A DNA stretch of 64,000 nt. Source: Herminiimonas sp. Lineage in GTDB: Bacteria > Pseudomonadota > Gammaproteobacteria > Burkholderiales > Burkholderiaceae. The notes under the pieces were generated by a model that made no database searches, was not told the origin of the DNA, and was given only the letters and a program-made list of their open reading frames with translations. Made by a program: the position numbers and the translations under genes. The stretch spans positions 620,001 through 684,000 of the forward strand of contig NZ_JAURVN010000014.1 in assembly GCF_030655415.1 (NCBI RefSeq), in the 5' to 3' direction. This document shows, in pieces, positions 1 to 8,768 of the stretch; within the stretch, counting starts at the first letter, position 1, and each line of letters begins with the position of its first letter.

Positions 1-131
1 GCACCAGCAGGTGCTTTTGACTCAGAACTAGGAGCAGGCTTGGTAACGACTTCACTGTTTGACTGCGCCATCACACCAGCAGAAAACAACATTGCAGAAA
101 CGAGAGTAGCGACTTTTACGGATTTAATCAT
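1..131 (-). CDS. Secreted protein, N-terminal part only (runs off the window)
   Basis: Reading leftward from an ATG at 131, the frame stays open to the window edge, giving the first 43 residues. A GGAG-type ribosome site lies 5-9 bases upstream. The start MIKSVKVATLVSAMLFSAGVMA is a classic signal peptide: Lys at 3 and 6, a hydrophobic core, and a likely VMA|QS cleavage after residue 22. The following stretch is rich in Ser, Pro, Ala and Lys, as in an exported protein with a flexible N-terminus. The family cannot be named from this fragment. It is transcribed away from the MAPEG gene. Confidence 0.7.
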   Translation of the reverse strand, partial: MIKSVKVATLVSAMLFSAGVMAQSNSEVVTKPAPSSESKAPAG

Positions 132-391
132 TTTGATCTCCTGTATGGTTGAACGCTTTTTTGCGCACAACTGTACGACTGAAAGATCAAAATGAAGTTC
201 TCGCATTTGGGTGTGTTACCTAACAGAGCAAGTCATTTAAATAGTATTCAATCTTTGCTGCAACTATTGAGATACAAGGATAAATTACCATTTATCAATG
301 CACGCCTAAGCAATACATACAGCCTGCGACAAAGAACGTTCTGACCCTGCATCAGGTCGAATCATTTATCTAATTCCCTCACGGAGCGATC

Positions 392-790
392 ATGACAACT
401 GAATTGTATTTACTTGCTGGCACCCTGGTCTTGGCCATAGTACAAATCATGCTGGCATCAATCCTCCGCACGCACGAAACCGGTGGCGCTTACAATACCG
501 GTCCGCGTGATGATGAAGGTCCTCCGGTAGGCAAGCTCACGGGCCGCATGCAACGCGCACAGAAAAATCTGTATGAGACGCTGCCGCTCTTCATGGGCGC
601 GGTATTGATCGTTGCAATCGCTGGCCGCGAAAGTACCTTGTCTTTGTATGGCGCCTGGATTTATTTTCTGGCGCGCATCGTATATGTGCCTTTATATGCG
701 GTCGGCGTTCCAGTGCTCCGGACCCTGATCTGGTTGATCTCGCTGATCGGCATGCTGATGGTGCTTGCTGCTGCCCTACTGCCTTTATAA
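392..790 (+). CDS. MAPEG-family membrane protein
   Basis: A 132-residue integral membrane protein with about four hydrophobic segments (roughly residues 4-24, 60-78, 84-106 and 110-131). A loop after the first helix holds the RxxxxxxGxxYNxGPRD-type sequence, and RMQRAQKNLYETLPLF at 52-67 is the hallmark of the MAPEG fold (membrane-associated eicosanoid/glutathione metabolism family). In bacteria this small subgroup is usually uncharacterised, so the family name does not prove glutathione chemistry. The ATG at 392 has an upstream CGGAG. It sits alone in front of the MscS gene, 51 bases away, and may be co-transcribed with it. Confidence 0.8.
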   Translation: MTTELYLLAGTLVLAIVQIMLASILRTHETGGAYNTGPRDDEGPPVGKLTGRMQRAQKNLYETLPLFMGAVLIVAIAGRESTLSLYGAWIYFLARIVYVPLYAVGVPVLRTLIWLISLIGMLMVLAAALLPL

Positions 791-841
791 GCCGCTATAC
801 CTTATTTAATAAATTGCATTTCACTGTTTAGATTGGCTTGC

Positions 842-3316
842 ATGTATTCACTGTTCACCGACTTTCGCTTCCAATCTCGCTACACCGCTGTGTCGACTGC
901 CGTCAAACGCGTGGACTTCGATCGTGTCATTGCAGCGCTGCTGGTTTCCTTTTCATTGCTGTTTTCTGTCGGACTTTCTCAAGCTCAAGATGACAAAGCG
1001 ATTGCGGTAGATCAGAGGCTTGATAGTTTGCGCAAGCAGATCACGCAGATACAAGAAAGCATAGAAGGCAAGGCAGAACTGGATGATGCCAAGCTGTCAC
1101 AGATGAAATCCGACGTGCTGGCAGCGAGTACCGAGGCAGACAATATTGCGAAGGAACTGACACCACAATTGACTAGTGTGCAGGCACGGTTGGCGGAATT
1201 GGGCATGCCGGCTAAAGGCACTAAAGAAGCTGCTGATGTGATCGGGCAGCGTTCGCAACTGGACCGCGACAACAGCGCACTCGATGCGCAAGTCAAACTA
1301 GCGCGTCTGCTGATAGTTGAAGCCGACCAGCTTTCCGAACAAGTAACTACAGTGCGTCGCGCGCAATTGCAGGCGCGTTTAGGCGAACGTAGTGCATCAA
1401 TTCTGGCCGCGCCCTTCTGGCTGCAATTGCAAGCCGAATTTCCGCAAAATGCACAGCGCCTGCGCGCGCTGATGATTGAAATTGGTAGCGCCGCAAGTAG
1501 TACCCCGACCATGGTATGGGCGGCTTTGCTGGCCGGCATGCTGACCTTTCTGCTATTACGTATTTGGGCCGGACGCTATCTGATGAAGCTGACGTCCACT
1601 CGCGTACCGCACGGCCGCCTGCGTCGTTCCGTGCATGCGTTGACACTCACTTTGCTTGCTGTCGCTACGCCGTTTTTGATTGCTGAACTACTCAAGCTGG
1701 GCCTGCGCTGGAATAGCGTGTTGTCCGAAAAAACTTCAGCCTTCCTCGGCAATAGCATCGGTGCAATCTGTTTCGGTGGCTTTGTTGCTGGTCTTGGTTA
1801 TGCCTTGCTTTCCCCGGGTCGGCCATCATGGCGCCTGTTGCCTTTGCATGATCGTGTGGCGCATCGCATGCGGCATTTCCCCGCTGCTTTTGCCAGCATC
1901 ATGGTGCTGGTGTGGATCGCTGAGAGTCTGTCCGCTGTCATCAATACAGGCCTGTCGACTGCAGTCGCTATCAACTGCATCGTTGCATTGCTTCTAGGTG
2001 CGACCATTGCATTCGGACTGCGACGCGCCAGTCGAGTATGGAAAAAAGTCAAACTTGAAGATCCGGAACATGCCGTGCCCACGCCGATCTGGTTGCGGGT
2101 CGCGGCAATCCTGCTGTGGTTGGCGCTGGCAACCAGCGTTATCAGCTTGCTGGTCGGCTATGTCGCCTTCGGCAGCTTTGTCGCCAAGCAGGTTAGCTGG
2201 ATACTGGTGATCGTCAGCGGCACGTATTTGTTCGCGGTGTTGGTGGACGATGTCTGCATGTTGTTGTCATCGACTGATCCTGACCCCAACCAAAAAAATC
2301 CGGTGCTTGCCACACCACAGGCGCGTGACCAAGCCGCAGTGCTGCTATCCGGCGCGGGCCGCGTCATCGTCGTCTTGCTGGCAATCATGCTACTACTCGC
2401 ACCGTTTGGAGAGGGTCCGGCAGAACTCATACATCGCATAGGTCAGCTCGACGACGGCCTCGCCATCGGTGAAATCCTGATACGGCCAGGCTCAGTCATT
2501 CAAGCCATGATGGTGATGGCCTTCAGCTTTTTCGGCCTGCGATTACTCAAGCACTGGCTGGAAACGCGCTACCTGCCAACCACTAAACTCGATAGCGGCA
2601 TGCAGGTTTCTGCCGCGACCTTATTTGGTTATGCCGGCGGCGTCATTGCCGTGGCTCTGGCGCTTTCCGCACTAGGCATCGGATTGGAACGCATCGCATG
2701 GGTTGCGAGCGCGCTGTCAGTCGGTATCGGCTTCGGCCTGCAAGCAGTCGTGCAGAACTTTGTGTCTGGCTTGATCTTGCTTGCAGAGCGTCCGGTCAAA
2801 GTCGGCGATTGGGTCTCGCTGGGCGGAGTCGAAGGTGATATACGCCGCATTAATGTGCGCGCGACGGAAATCCAAATGGGCGACCGCTCCACAGTCATCG
2901 TGCCAAACTCCGAGTTCATCACCAAGACTGTCCGCAATGTGACGCACGCCAGTCCGCTAGGTCTGGTGCAAATCAAACTGCCACTGCCCTTGGATATCGA
3001 TGCGGAACAAGCACGTGCGTTGATACTGCAAACTTTTATCGACAACAAAGACATTCTCGCCACGCCAGAACCCAACGTGCAATTGGACGGCATAGACAAT
3101 GGCTACCTGATGTTCAACGCCACTGGCTTCGCCTCCTCGCCGCGACTCGCATACGGCGTGCGCAGTACCTTGCTGTTTGAATTGCTCAAGCGACTGCGCA
3201 CTGCGGATATGCCGATATCCAAACCCAACACAATGATGTTGAGCACGGCGCCGGCGATAAGCGGCACGCCGCTGAGTACACCGAACCTGCCAGGAACTCC
3301 ACCGGTATCAAGCTAA
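842..3316 (+). CDS. Large mechanosensitive ion channel (MscS family, DUF3772 type)
   Basis: A protein of about 824 residues predicted to release solutes through the inner membrane under hypo-osmotic stress. The N-terminal signal or anchor (about residues 30-48) is followed by a periplasmic helical region rich in Gln, Ala and Leu. This ends in an LGERSASILAAPFW-like stretch typical of DUF3772. A series of membrane helices follows. The C-terminal MscS core begins near residue 600: a glycine/alanine-rich pore helix (ASALSVGIGFGLQAVVQNFVSG), then LLAERPVKVGDWV and the beta domain with VPNSEFIT. The frame also allows a TTG start at 833; ATG 842 was chosen, although neither has a strong ribosome site. 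The gene ends just before a strong terminator. Confidence 0.88.
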   Translation: MYSLFTDFRFQSRYTAVSTAVKRVDFDRVIAALLVSFSLLFSVGLSQAQDDKAIAVDQRLDSLRKQITQIQESIEGKAELDDAKLSQMKSDVLAASTEADNIAKELTPQLTSVQARLAELGMPAKGTKEAADVIGQRSQLDRDNSALDAQVKLARLLIVEADQLSEQVTTVRRAQLQARLGERSASILAAPFWLQLQAEFPQNAQRLRALMIEIGSAASSTPTMVWAALLAGMLTFLLLRIWAGRYLMKLTSTRVPHGRLRRSVHALTLTLLAVATPFLIAELLKLGLRWNSVLSEKTSAFLGNSIGAICFGGFVAGLGYALLSPGRPSWRLLPLHDRVAHRMRHFPAAFASIMVLVWIAESLSAVINTGLSTAVAINCIVALLLGATIAFGLRRASRVWKKVKLEDPEHAVPTPIWLRVAAILLWLALATSVISLLVGYVAFGSFVAKQVSWILVIVSGTYLFAVLVDDVCMLLSSTDPDPNQKNPVLATPQARDQAAVLLSGAGRVIVVLLAIMLLLAPFGEGPAELIHRIGQLDDGLAIGEILIRPGSVIQAMMVMAFSFFGLRLLKHWLETRYLPTTKLDSGMQVSAATLFGYAGGVIAVALALSALGIGLERIAWVASALSVGIGFGLQAVVQNFVSGLILLAERPVKVGDWVSLGGVEGDIRRINVRATEIQMGDRSTVIVPNSEFITKTVRNVTHASPLGLVQIKLPLPLDIDAEQARALILQTFIDNKDILATPEPNVQLDGIDNGYLMFNATGFASSPRLAYGVRSTLLFELLKRLRTADMPISKPNTMMLSTAPAISGTPLSTPNLPGTPPVSS

Positions 3317-3332
3317 AGTAGTTGCAGGAGTC

Positions 3333-3364
3333 AAAAAAATACCCGCCTAGTGCGGGTATTTTTA
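3333..3364 (+). terminator. Rho-independent terminator after the MscS gene
   Basis: Arms AAAAATACCCGC (3335-3346) and GCGGGTATTTTT (3352-3363) form a perfect 12-bp stem with a 5-base loop, ending in a T-run. It lies about 20 bases past the MscS stop codon. Confidence 0.9.
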
Positions 3365-3384
3365 CGTTTATCCCAAGTTTATGG

Positions 3385-3480
3385 GATAGAAATTAAAAGA
3401 AAATCTTGCTCTAATGCATTTAGTGCCCTTGATCCGGGCACGTCCTTCCCTTAACCCGTCCATGAGGCGGGTATTTTTTT
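3385..3480 (+). ncRNA. Possible small RNA (two hairpins, second a terminator)
   Basis: Downstream of an already complete terminator, the + strand has a hairpin GTGCCC(7 nt)GGGCAC at 3423-3441. A pyrimidine-rich single-stranded stretch (GTCCTTCCCTTA, 3442-3453) follows. A second hairpin, ACCCGTC/GGCGGGT at 3454-3472, ends in a run of seven T. This layout (stem, C/U-rich linker, terminator stem) is what a small Hfq-type RNA looks like. The 5' end is a guess; a weak TCTAAT lies near 3410. The alternative is a second back-up terminator for the upstream gene. Confidence 0.35.
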
Positions 3481-3602
3481 GTCTACCGACATGGATGTGA
3501 GCATTTAAACAAAGCCAAAAATTCCCGTGTTTCAGGAAAAGTTAAAGCCACGTAATAGGGAAATAATGAAACAGATTTCGTTTGAAATCCGCTTTGATGT
3601 TC

Positions 3603-3692
3603 TGGCGGAAGCGGTGAGATTCGAACTCACGAACGGGATAAACCGTCGCCAGTTTTCAAGACTGGTGCCTTCAACCACTCGGCCACACTTCC
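3603..3692 (-). tRNA. tRNA-Ser (anticodon UGA)
   Basis: Read leftward from 3692, the sequence starts GGAAGTG, pairs with CGCTTCC at the 3' end and carries an encoded CCA (3605-3603). The anticodon loop is CTTGAAA, giving anticodon TGA (reads UCA and related Ser codons). It has the long variable arm of class II tRNAs and the T-loop GTTCGAATC. It stands alone between the MscS gene and hemW. Confidence 0.96.
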
Positions 3693-3844
3693 TTTTGGAT
3701 AACGACAGATGAACTAAATCGGTCCGATTCAAACCTTGTTGCGCAGGGCGTGCAAGCTATCGGTGATCTTGTCCATCAACTTCCAAGAGGTCGCATTATA
3801 CCTAAATCTCTCTGGAATGCCGACTACCGGCCGATAATTTATAA

Positions 3845-5089
3845 CTAATCAGTTAAAAACATTTGTTGCAGATCATTCAAGAAGCGCTGACCCAGCTCGG
3901 TCGGCTTGATGGTCTTGTAGTCGCGATACAGCAAGCCTTTGGCTTCTGCGTCGTTCAAGGCGCGTTCGATTGCGTTTAGCGGCATGCCGGTGCGTTCGGC
4001 GAAGAGATTCACTTCCACGCCGTTGGTCAAACGCATGGCGTTGAGCATGAACTCGAAGCCTAATTCTGAGCGCGTAATTTCGGTTTCTTCCTGTACCGGA
4101 TTGCCGAGCCGCATTTGCTCCATGTACGACTTCGGCTGTTTGTAGCGCGCCTGCCGAATCACGCGATGCGGGAAAGATAATTTTGTGTGCGCGCCGGCAC
4201 CTATGCCGAGGTAATCACCGAATTCCCAATAGTTGATGTTGTGACGTGCCTGCCGCTTCGGCTGCGCATAGGCGGAAACTTCGTAGTGCTGATAACCGGC
4301 GGCAGTGGTTTCTTCCGCGATCATGTCTTGCATGTCGGCGCTGGCGTCGTCATCCGGCACCACTGGCGGATATTTGGCGAAGACGGTATTCGGTTCCATC
4401 GTCAGGTGATACAGCGATAGATGCGGCGGCGCGAATGCGATTGCGGTCTGCACATCTTGCCGCGCTTCTTCCAATGTTTGCGATGGTAATGCGTACATCA
4501 GGTCGAGATTGAAGTTATCGAAATTCGCCATCGCGATATCGACCGCGCGACGTGCTTCATCGCCGTCATGAATACGTCCCAAGGCTTTCAAATGTCTGGC
4601 GTTAAAACTTTGTATCCCTATCGATAAACGATTGATGCCACTGTTGCGATACGACTTGAACTTCTCTGCCTCAAACGTCCCGGGATTGGCTTCCATCGTA
4701 ATCTCGACAGCGCCATCCAAAGGTAGCAGGGTGCGGATATCCGACAACAGGCGATCCAGCCCTTTTGCCGACATCAAACTCGGTGTGCCACCGCCGATGA
4801 AAATCGTATAAATCTTGCGGCCCCAGATCAGCGGCAATGCTTGCTCAAGATCGGCTCGCACCGCAGACAAATATTCGTCTTCGGGAAAACCACCGGTCGC
4901 TTCATGCGAATTGAAATCGCAGTAAGGACACTTCTTCACGCACCACGGAAAATGCACATACAAGGACAACGGCGGCAGCGCCGTTAAATTAAGCGCACCT
5001 GGTTGAAGATAGGCGGTAGCGGCGCGTGCAGGTTGTGAATTATCGAGATTGAAAGCAGCGTCATTACCGATCGGTTTGATCGGGATCAT
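3845..5089 (-). CDS. hemW: Radical SAM heme chaperone HemW (HemN-like)
   Basis: A 414-residue radical SAM protein. The iron-sulfur motif CVKKCPYCDF has Cys at 50, 54 and 57; the SAM-binding GGGTPS lies near 99-104; a HemN C-terminal domain fills the last third. The CxxxCxxC-DF form and the length fit HemW, which hands heme to respiratory enzymes, rather than the oxygen-independent coproporphyrinogen oxidase HemN. Its ATG overlaps the rdgB stop (ATGA at 5089-5086), so the two are translated together. Linkage of rph, rdgB and hemW is common in Betaproteobacteria. Confidence 0.9.
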   Translation of the reverse strand: MIPIKPIGNDAAFNLDNSQPARAATAYLQPGALNLTALPPLSLYVHFPWCVKKCPYCDFNSHEATGGFPEDEYLSAVRADLEQALPLIWGRKIYTIFIGGGTPSLMSAKGLDRLLSDIRTLLPLDGAVEITMEANPGTFEAEKFKSYRNSGINRLSIGIQSFNARHLKALGRIHDGDEARRAVDIAMANFDNFNLDLMYALPSQTLEEARQDVQTAIAFAPPHLSLYHLTMEPNTVFAKYPPVVPDDDASADMQDMIAEETTAAGYQHYEVSAYAQPKRQARHNINYWEFGDYLGIGAGAHTKLSFPHRVIRQARYKQPKSYMEQMRLGNPVQEETEITRSELGFEFMLNAMRLTNGVEVNLFAERTGMPLNAIERALNDAEAKGLLYRDYKTIKPTELGQRFLNDLQQMFLTD

Positions 5090-5670
5090 CGCAACTTCTC
5101 AATTAGCGCGCGCAATGCTTGACCGCGATGTGACAGACGATTTTTTTCTTCTGAGCTTAATTCGGCTGCAGTTTTTTGCAATTCTGGAATCCAGAAATAT
5201 GGATCGTAGCCAAAGCCGCCCTGCCCGCGCGGGGTAGCTATCATTTCACCATTCCAGCGACCATCGGCAATCACAGGTTGCGGATCATCAGCGTGACGCA
5301 CGAACACCAGCACGCAATAGTAGTAAGCGGATTTATCTTCATGCGCGGCAAGATCGGCAATCAATTTTTCATTGTTGCTCTGATCGGATTTTGGCTCGCC
5401 TGCATAACGTGCGGAATACACGCCGGGCGCGCCACCCAATGCGTTAACGCAAACGCCGGAGTCATCTGCCAACGCCGGCTTTCCAGTCAATCGTGCAGCG
5501 TGGCGCGCCTTGGCAATTGCATTCTCAACGAAGGTGACGTGCGGCTCTTCCGCTTCCGGCACATTGAATTCGGATTGCGTATGCAAATCGAAATTGATAG
5601 GCGCGAGCAGCGCGCTGAACTCTTTCAATTTACCGGCGTTATTGGAGGCGAGGATAAGAGTACGCGTCAT
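5086..5670 (-). CDS. rdgB: Non-canonical purine NTP pyrophosphatase (RdgB/HAM1)
   Basis: A 194-residue enzyme that hydrolyses ITP, dITP and XTP to monophosphates, keeping deaminated purines out of DNA and RNA. Family motifs are all present: SNNAGK at residues 9-14 (triphosphate binding), the metal-binding LADDSG at 67-72, GGFGYDPYF in the C-terminal half, and LSHRGQAL near the end. Length is normal. It is translationally coupled to hemW by a four-base overlap. A strong terminator upstream (5724-5756) separates it from rph, so it probably has its own promoter in the AT-rich stretch 5671-5723 or depends on readthrough. Confidence 0.94.
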   Translation of the reverse strand: MTRTLILASNNAGKLKEFSALLAPINFDLHTQSEFNVPEAEEPHVTFVENAIAKARHAARLTGKPALADDSGVCVNALGGAPGVYSARYAGEPKSDQSNNEKLIADLAAHEDKSAYYYCVLVFVRHADDPQPVIADGRWNGEMIATPRGQGGFGYDPYFWIPELQKTAAELSSEEKNRLSHRGQALRALIEKLR

Positions 5671-5723
5671 GACAATCTGAACAATTCAAGAATTAAAAAT
5701 ATAAAAAAAACGATAAAAAAGAT

Positions 5724-5756
5724 ACAAAAAGCCCGGCTTCAACCGCAGCCGGGCTT
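5724..5756 (-). terminator. Rho-independent terminator after rph
   Basis: On the minus strand AAGCCCGGCT and AGCCGGGCTT pair in a 10-bp stem with an 8-base loop, followed by TTTTT. It lies about 95 bases past the rph stop and ends the kinase-phosphatase-rph transcript. Confidence 0.85.
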
Positions 5757-5850
5757 GTGCAAATAATGCAAATTCTGCAAGGCGACGACTTGGGCAAGAA
5801 TGCTGATAAAGACCTGAAAAGCGATCTAAAGCATTTGCCCAGCCGCTATT

Positions 5851-6585
5851 TTACGCAGCAATCGCCAAAGCCTGTTTTTGCATCACGATCAAATTGCGAA
5901 TACCGTCTTGCGCCAGATCGAGCAAACGGTCCATAGTCGCGCGATCAAACGCTGCGCCTTCAGCCGTGCCCTGCACTTCGATGAAGTGACCGGCATCGGT
6001 CATGACGATGTTCATATCCGTATCGCAATCGGAATCTTCAAGGTAATCCAGATCCAGCACAGGCTGACCTTTGTACACGCCGACCGAAATCGCCGCGACG
6101 AAGTGCTTGAGTGGAATTGCTGGAATCACGTTTTGCGCAACCAGTTTGCTAAATGCGTCATAGGCCGCAACCATGGTGCCGGTAATCGCGGCAGTACGTG
6201 TGCCGCCGTCGGCTTGAATCACGTCGCAATCCAGATGCAGAGTGCGTTCGCCAAATGCCTGCAAGTCGAACGCTGCGCGCAGCGAACGGCCGATAAGGCG
6301 TTGAATTTCTTGCGTACGGCCGGATTGCTTGCCGCGTGCGGCTTCGCGGTCCATGCGGGTGTGTGTTGAACGCGGCAACATGCCGTATTCCGCTGTTAAC
6401 CAGCCTTGACCTTTACCTTTCAAAAAGCCAGGCACGCGATCTTCAATACTCGCGGTGCAAATGACTTTGGTGTCACCGCATTCGATCAGTACCGAACCTT
6501 CGGCATGCTTGGTGTAATTGCGGGTGAGTTTGATGGCGCGCAGTGCATCAGCGGCGCGTCCGCTGGGACGATTTTCATACGACAT
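5851..6585 (-). CDS. rph: Ribonuclease PH
   Basis: A 244-residue phosphate-dependent 3'-5' exoribonuclease that trims tRNA precursors. The start [16 protein letters not shown] leads into [18 protein letters not shown], the usual RNase PH opening. The arginine-rich [17 protein letters not shown] and the [11 protein letters not shown] phosphate/active-site region are intact, and so is the C-terminal EVQGTAEG. It starts six bases after the stop of the PP2C gene, which implies one transcript with the phosphatase and probably the kinase. Confidence 0.96.
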   Translation of the reverse strand: MSYENRPSGRAADALRAIKLTRNYTKHAEGSVLIECGDTKVICTASIEDRVPGFLKGKGQGWLTAEYGMLPRSTHTRMDREAARGKQSGRTQEIQRLIGRSLRAAFDLQAFGERTLHLDCDVIQADGGTRTAAITGTMVAAYDAFSKLVAQNVIPAIPLKHFVAAISVGVYKGQPVLDLDYLEDSDCDTDMNIVMTDAGHFIEVQGTAEGAAFDRATMDRLLDLAQDGIRNLIVMQKQALAIAA

Positions 6586-6591
6586 GAGACA

Positions 6592-7521
6592 TTAATTCCT
6601 AGAAGTGATTCGAGATGATTTATCGATGGCGTTGCGGATTTCTTCAATCGCTTTTTCGATATCCGAATCGTTGTAAGTGTCCGCGTTTTCCAGATCGAGG
6701 TGCCGAGGCGCCTGGATCGTGGTGGTCACGCTGCCGACCGGTAAGGTATGCGTGGTGATGGTGCTGTTGCCTTGCAGGTCTTCGCTGCTTTCCCACATCA
6801 TCGCCAACGCGGTGACATTATCGCCGGTTTTGCCGGCGATGCCAGTGGCGGTTGTCAGCAATTCTGGGACGGCACGCACGATCGTATTGCTGTGCAGGCG
6901 TTGAGCAAGTTCATGATCCGGCAAAACCGACCACAAACCATCCGAGCACAACAACATAACGTCGCCTGCTTGCAAACTGGCGCGACGCGAGATTTCAACG
7001 ATAGGCATATTCGGCGCGCCCAGGCAGTTGAACAGCTTGTTGCGATCAGGATGCGTATCGCGTTCGGATGCATCGACCTTGCCTTGCGCAATCAAGGTTT
7101 CAATACGTGAATGATCACGTGTACGCGCCAGAATCTGACCACCGCGCATCCAGTACAAACGCGAATCGCCGCAGTGCGCCCACATCGCATTGTTATGCTG
7201 AATGAGGCAGGCCACGATCGTTGTTCGTGGTGTTTCCGGCAAATTGTTGATGGCACGATAGCGATGAATCTCGCGATGCGCAGCGAAGAAAGCATCTTCC
7301 AGAAAACGTTCGGGTTTCTTCACATACGGCGTGGCATTTTCCTGGAACAGCGAAGCGATAGTTTGCATCGCGATCTGTGCCGCCATTTCGCCCATGATGT
7401 GGCCGCCCATGCCGTCCGCTACCAGTAACAACAAGGCATCGCGCGTGAAGCTGTAGCCCATGCGGTCCTGGTTGTTCTTGCGACCGCCGATGTGGCTTTC
7501 TTGATAGACAGAGAATCGCAT
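6592..7521 (-). CDS. PP2C-type protein serine/threonine phosphatase
   Basis: A 309-residue soluble phosphatase of the PPM/PP2C (Stp1-like) family. Metal-binding motifs are visible: NQDRMG at 17-22, VADGMGGH at 34-41, LLCSDGLWSVL in the middle, and GDNVTAL near 230. The last 70 residues form an extra low-complexity tail after the catalytic fold. The partner Ser/Thr kinase gene is directly upstream, about 66 bases away, so this enzyme presumably reverses its phosphorylations. The pair's position before rph is inferred to be an ancestral betaproteobacterial arrangement; the substrates are unknown. Confidence 0.92.
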   Translation of the reverse strand: MRFSVYQESHIGGRKNNQDRMGYSFTRDALLLLVADGMGGHIMGEMAAQIAMQTIASLFQENATPYVKKPERFLEDAFFAAHREIHRYRAINNLPETPRTTIVACLIQHNNAMWAHCGDSRLYWMRGGQILARTRDHSRIETLIAQGKVDASERDTHPDRNKLFNCLGAPNMPIVEISRRASLQAGDVMLLCSDGLWSVLPDHELAQRLHSNTIVRAVPELLTTATGIAGKTGDNVTALAMMWESSEDLQGNSTITTHTLPVGSVTTTIQAPRHLDLENADTYNDSDIEKAIEEIRNAIDKSSRITSRN

Positions 7522-7587
7522 AGCGTGATTGGGTTAAAAGTTATCGCGGTTAATCAAGATGACAGCTCAAAGCGTACGACTAAAAAA

Positions 7588-8595
7588 TTAACGCGTGTGT
7601 TCTTGTATGGTCGTGTTGACGTTCAGCGCCTTCTTGTTCAAGCCGCCAAAAATACTCTTCAACTTGCGTGTGACCTGCTGCAATTTCACATTGCCCTGAT
7701 TTTCGATAACAGGCTCGCGTAAAGCTTTCTGCAAAGCGAACACGCTTTGCGGACGCTCAAGCGGATCGATCATCAAACTCCAGCGTATGACCTTGATCAA
7801 ATCAGATGAATACACGCCTTCCAGTTTATTGAAATGGCCGTCCATTTTGTCATTCAGTTTACGCTGATCTGCAGGTTGCGGCGGCGCGCCAACCATGCAG
7901 GCAAACATCGATGCACCGATGCTATAAATATCTGTCCACGGACCGAGATTGCCATTCTTTAAATACAGTTCTGGCGGCGCAAAACCCGGTGTGTACATAG
8001 GGTACAACTTCGGCATATCCGCCTTCAAGGTTTGGCGTGCTGCGCCGAAATCCAAAAGGATGGGCGTGCCATCAACGCGCAAATAAATATTCGCCGGCTT
8101 CAAATCCAGATGCAGCAATTTGTTGGTATGCACTTCGCGCAAACCGTTCATCACATGACTGAACATCTTGCGGATAAAGCGTTCGGACACCAACGGCTTT
8201 TCACCTTTATCACGGCGACGCAAAATGTGATCCTGCAGTGAACGACCGGATTCGTAACCCATGACCATGTAGACGGTTTCATTGGCGCGGAAAAAATTGG
8301 TCACGCTGACGACATTCGGATGCGCGATACGCGCAAGCGCCCTGCCTTCTTCAAAGAAGCATTTCAAGCCGATACGGAACACAGGCAGATTTTCCGGTGA
8401 AATTGCCGGCACCAGTTCGCCCGGCTGACGCAATGCCAGCGAGCTAGGCAGATATTCCTTGATAGCGACGGCATTGCCATCTTCGTCATAGGCCAGATAG
8501 ACAATACTGAACCCACCGGACGCAATCTTCTTTACAATGCGATATCCAGCGATTTCCAGTCCATCCGGCAACGGAGCATTGTTTTGCGCAGCCAT
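7588..8595 (-). CDS. Hanks-type serine/threonine protein kinase
   Basis: A 335-residue kinase with a complete catalytic domain. It shows a glycine-rich loop (IASGGFSIVY, residues 24-33), the lysine of VAIK at 46, a catalytic loop HLDLKPAN (162-169) with Asp164, DFG at 182-184 and an APE-like FAPPE. The residue before the catalytic Asp is Leu, not Arg, so this is a non-RD kinase that may not need activation-loop phosphorylation. There is no membrane helix or PASTA domain; the C-terminal 50 residues are a basic tail. It lies upstream of the PP2C phosphatase on the same strand. Confidence 0.92.
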   Translation of the reverse strand: MAAQNNAPLPDGLEIAGYRIVKKIASGGFSIVYLAYDEDGNAVAIKEYLPSSLALRQPGELVPAISPENLPVFRIGLKCFFEEGRALARIAHPNVVSVTNFFRANETVYMVMGYESGRSLQDHILRRRDKGEKPLVSERFIRKMFSHVMNGLREVHTNKLLHLDLKPANIYLRVDGTPILLDFGAARQTLKADMPKLYPMYTPGFAPPELYLKNGNLGPWTDIYSIGASMFACMVGAPPQPADQRKLNDKMDGHFNKLEGVYSSDLIKVIRWSLMIDPLERPQSVFALQKALREPVIENQGNVKLQQVTRKLKSIFGGLNKKALNVNTTIQEHTR

Positions 8596-8768
8596 GTCTT
8601 CCTAAGTAATCTCGATCGTACCGGTTGATAAACGCGGCAAAAATTGGAATGGCAATATTGTCTGCCTCTAGTCTTCCTCTACCCTACGCGACCGTCATCC
8701 GGTAGCGAGGTTCGTTGTGGATTGTGTGGATAAATCGCCGCTTTGTAAAGAAAAACGAGGAACTGATT

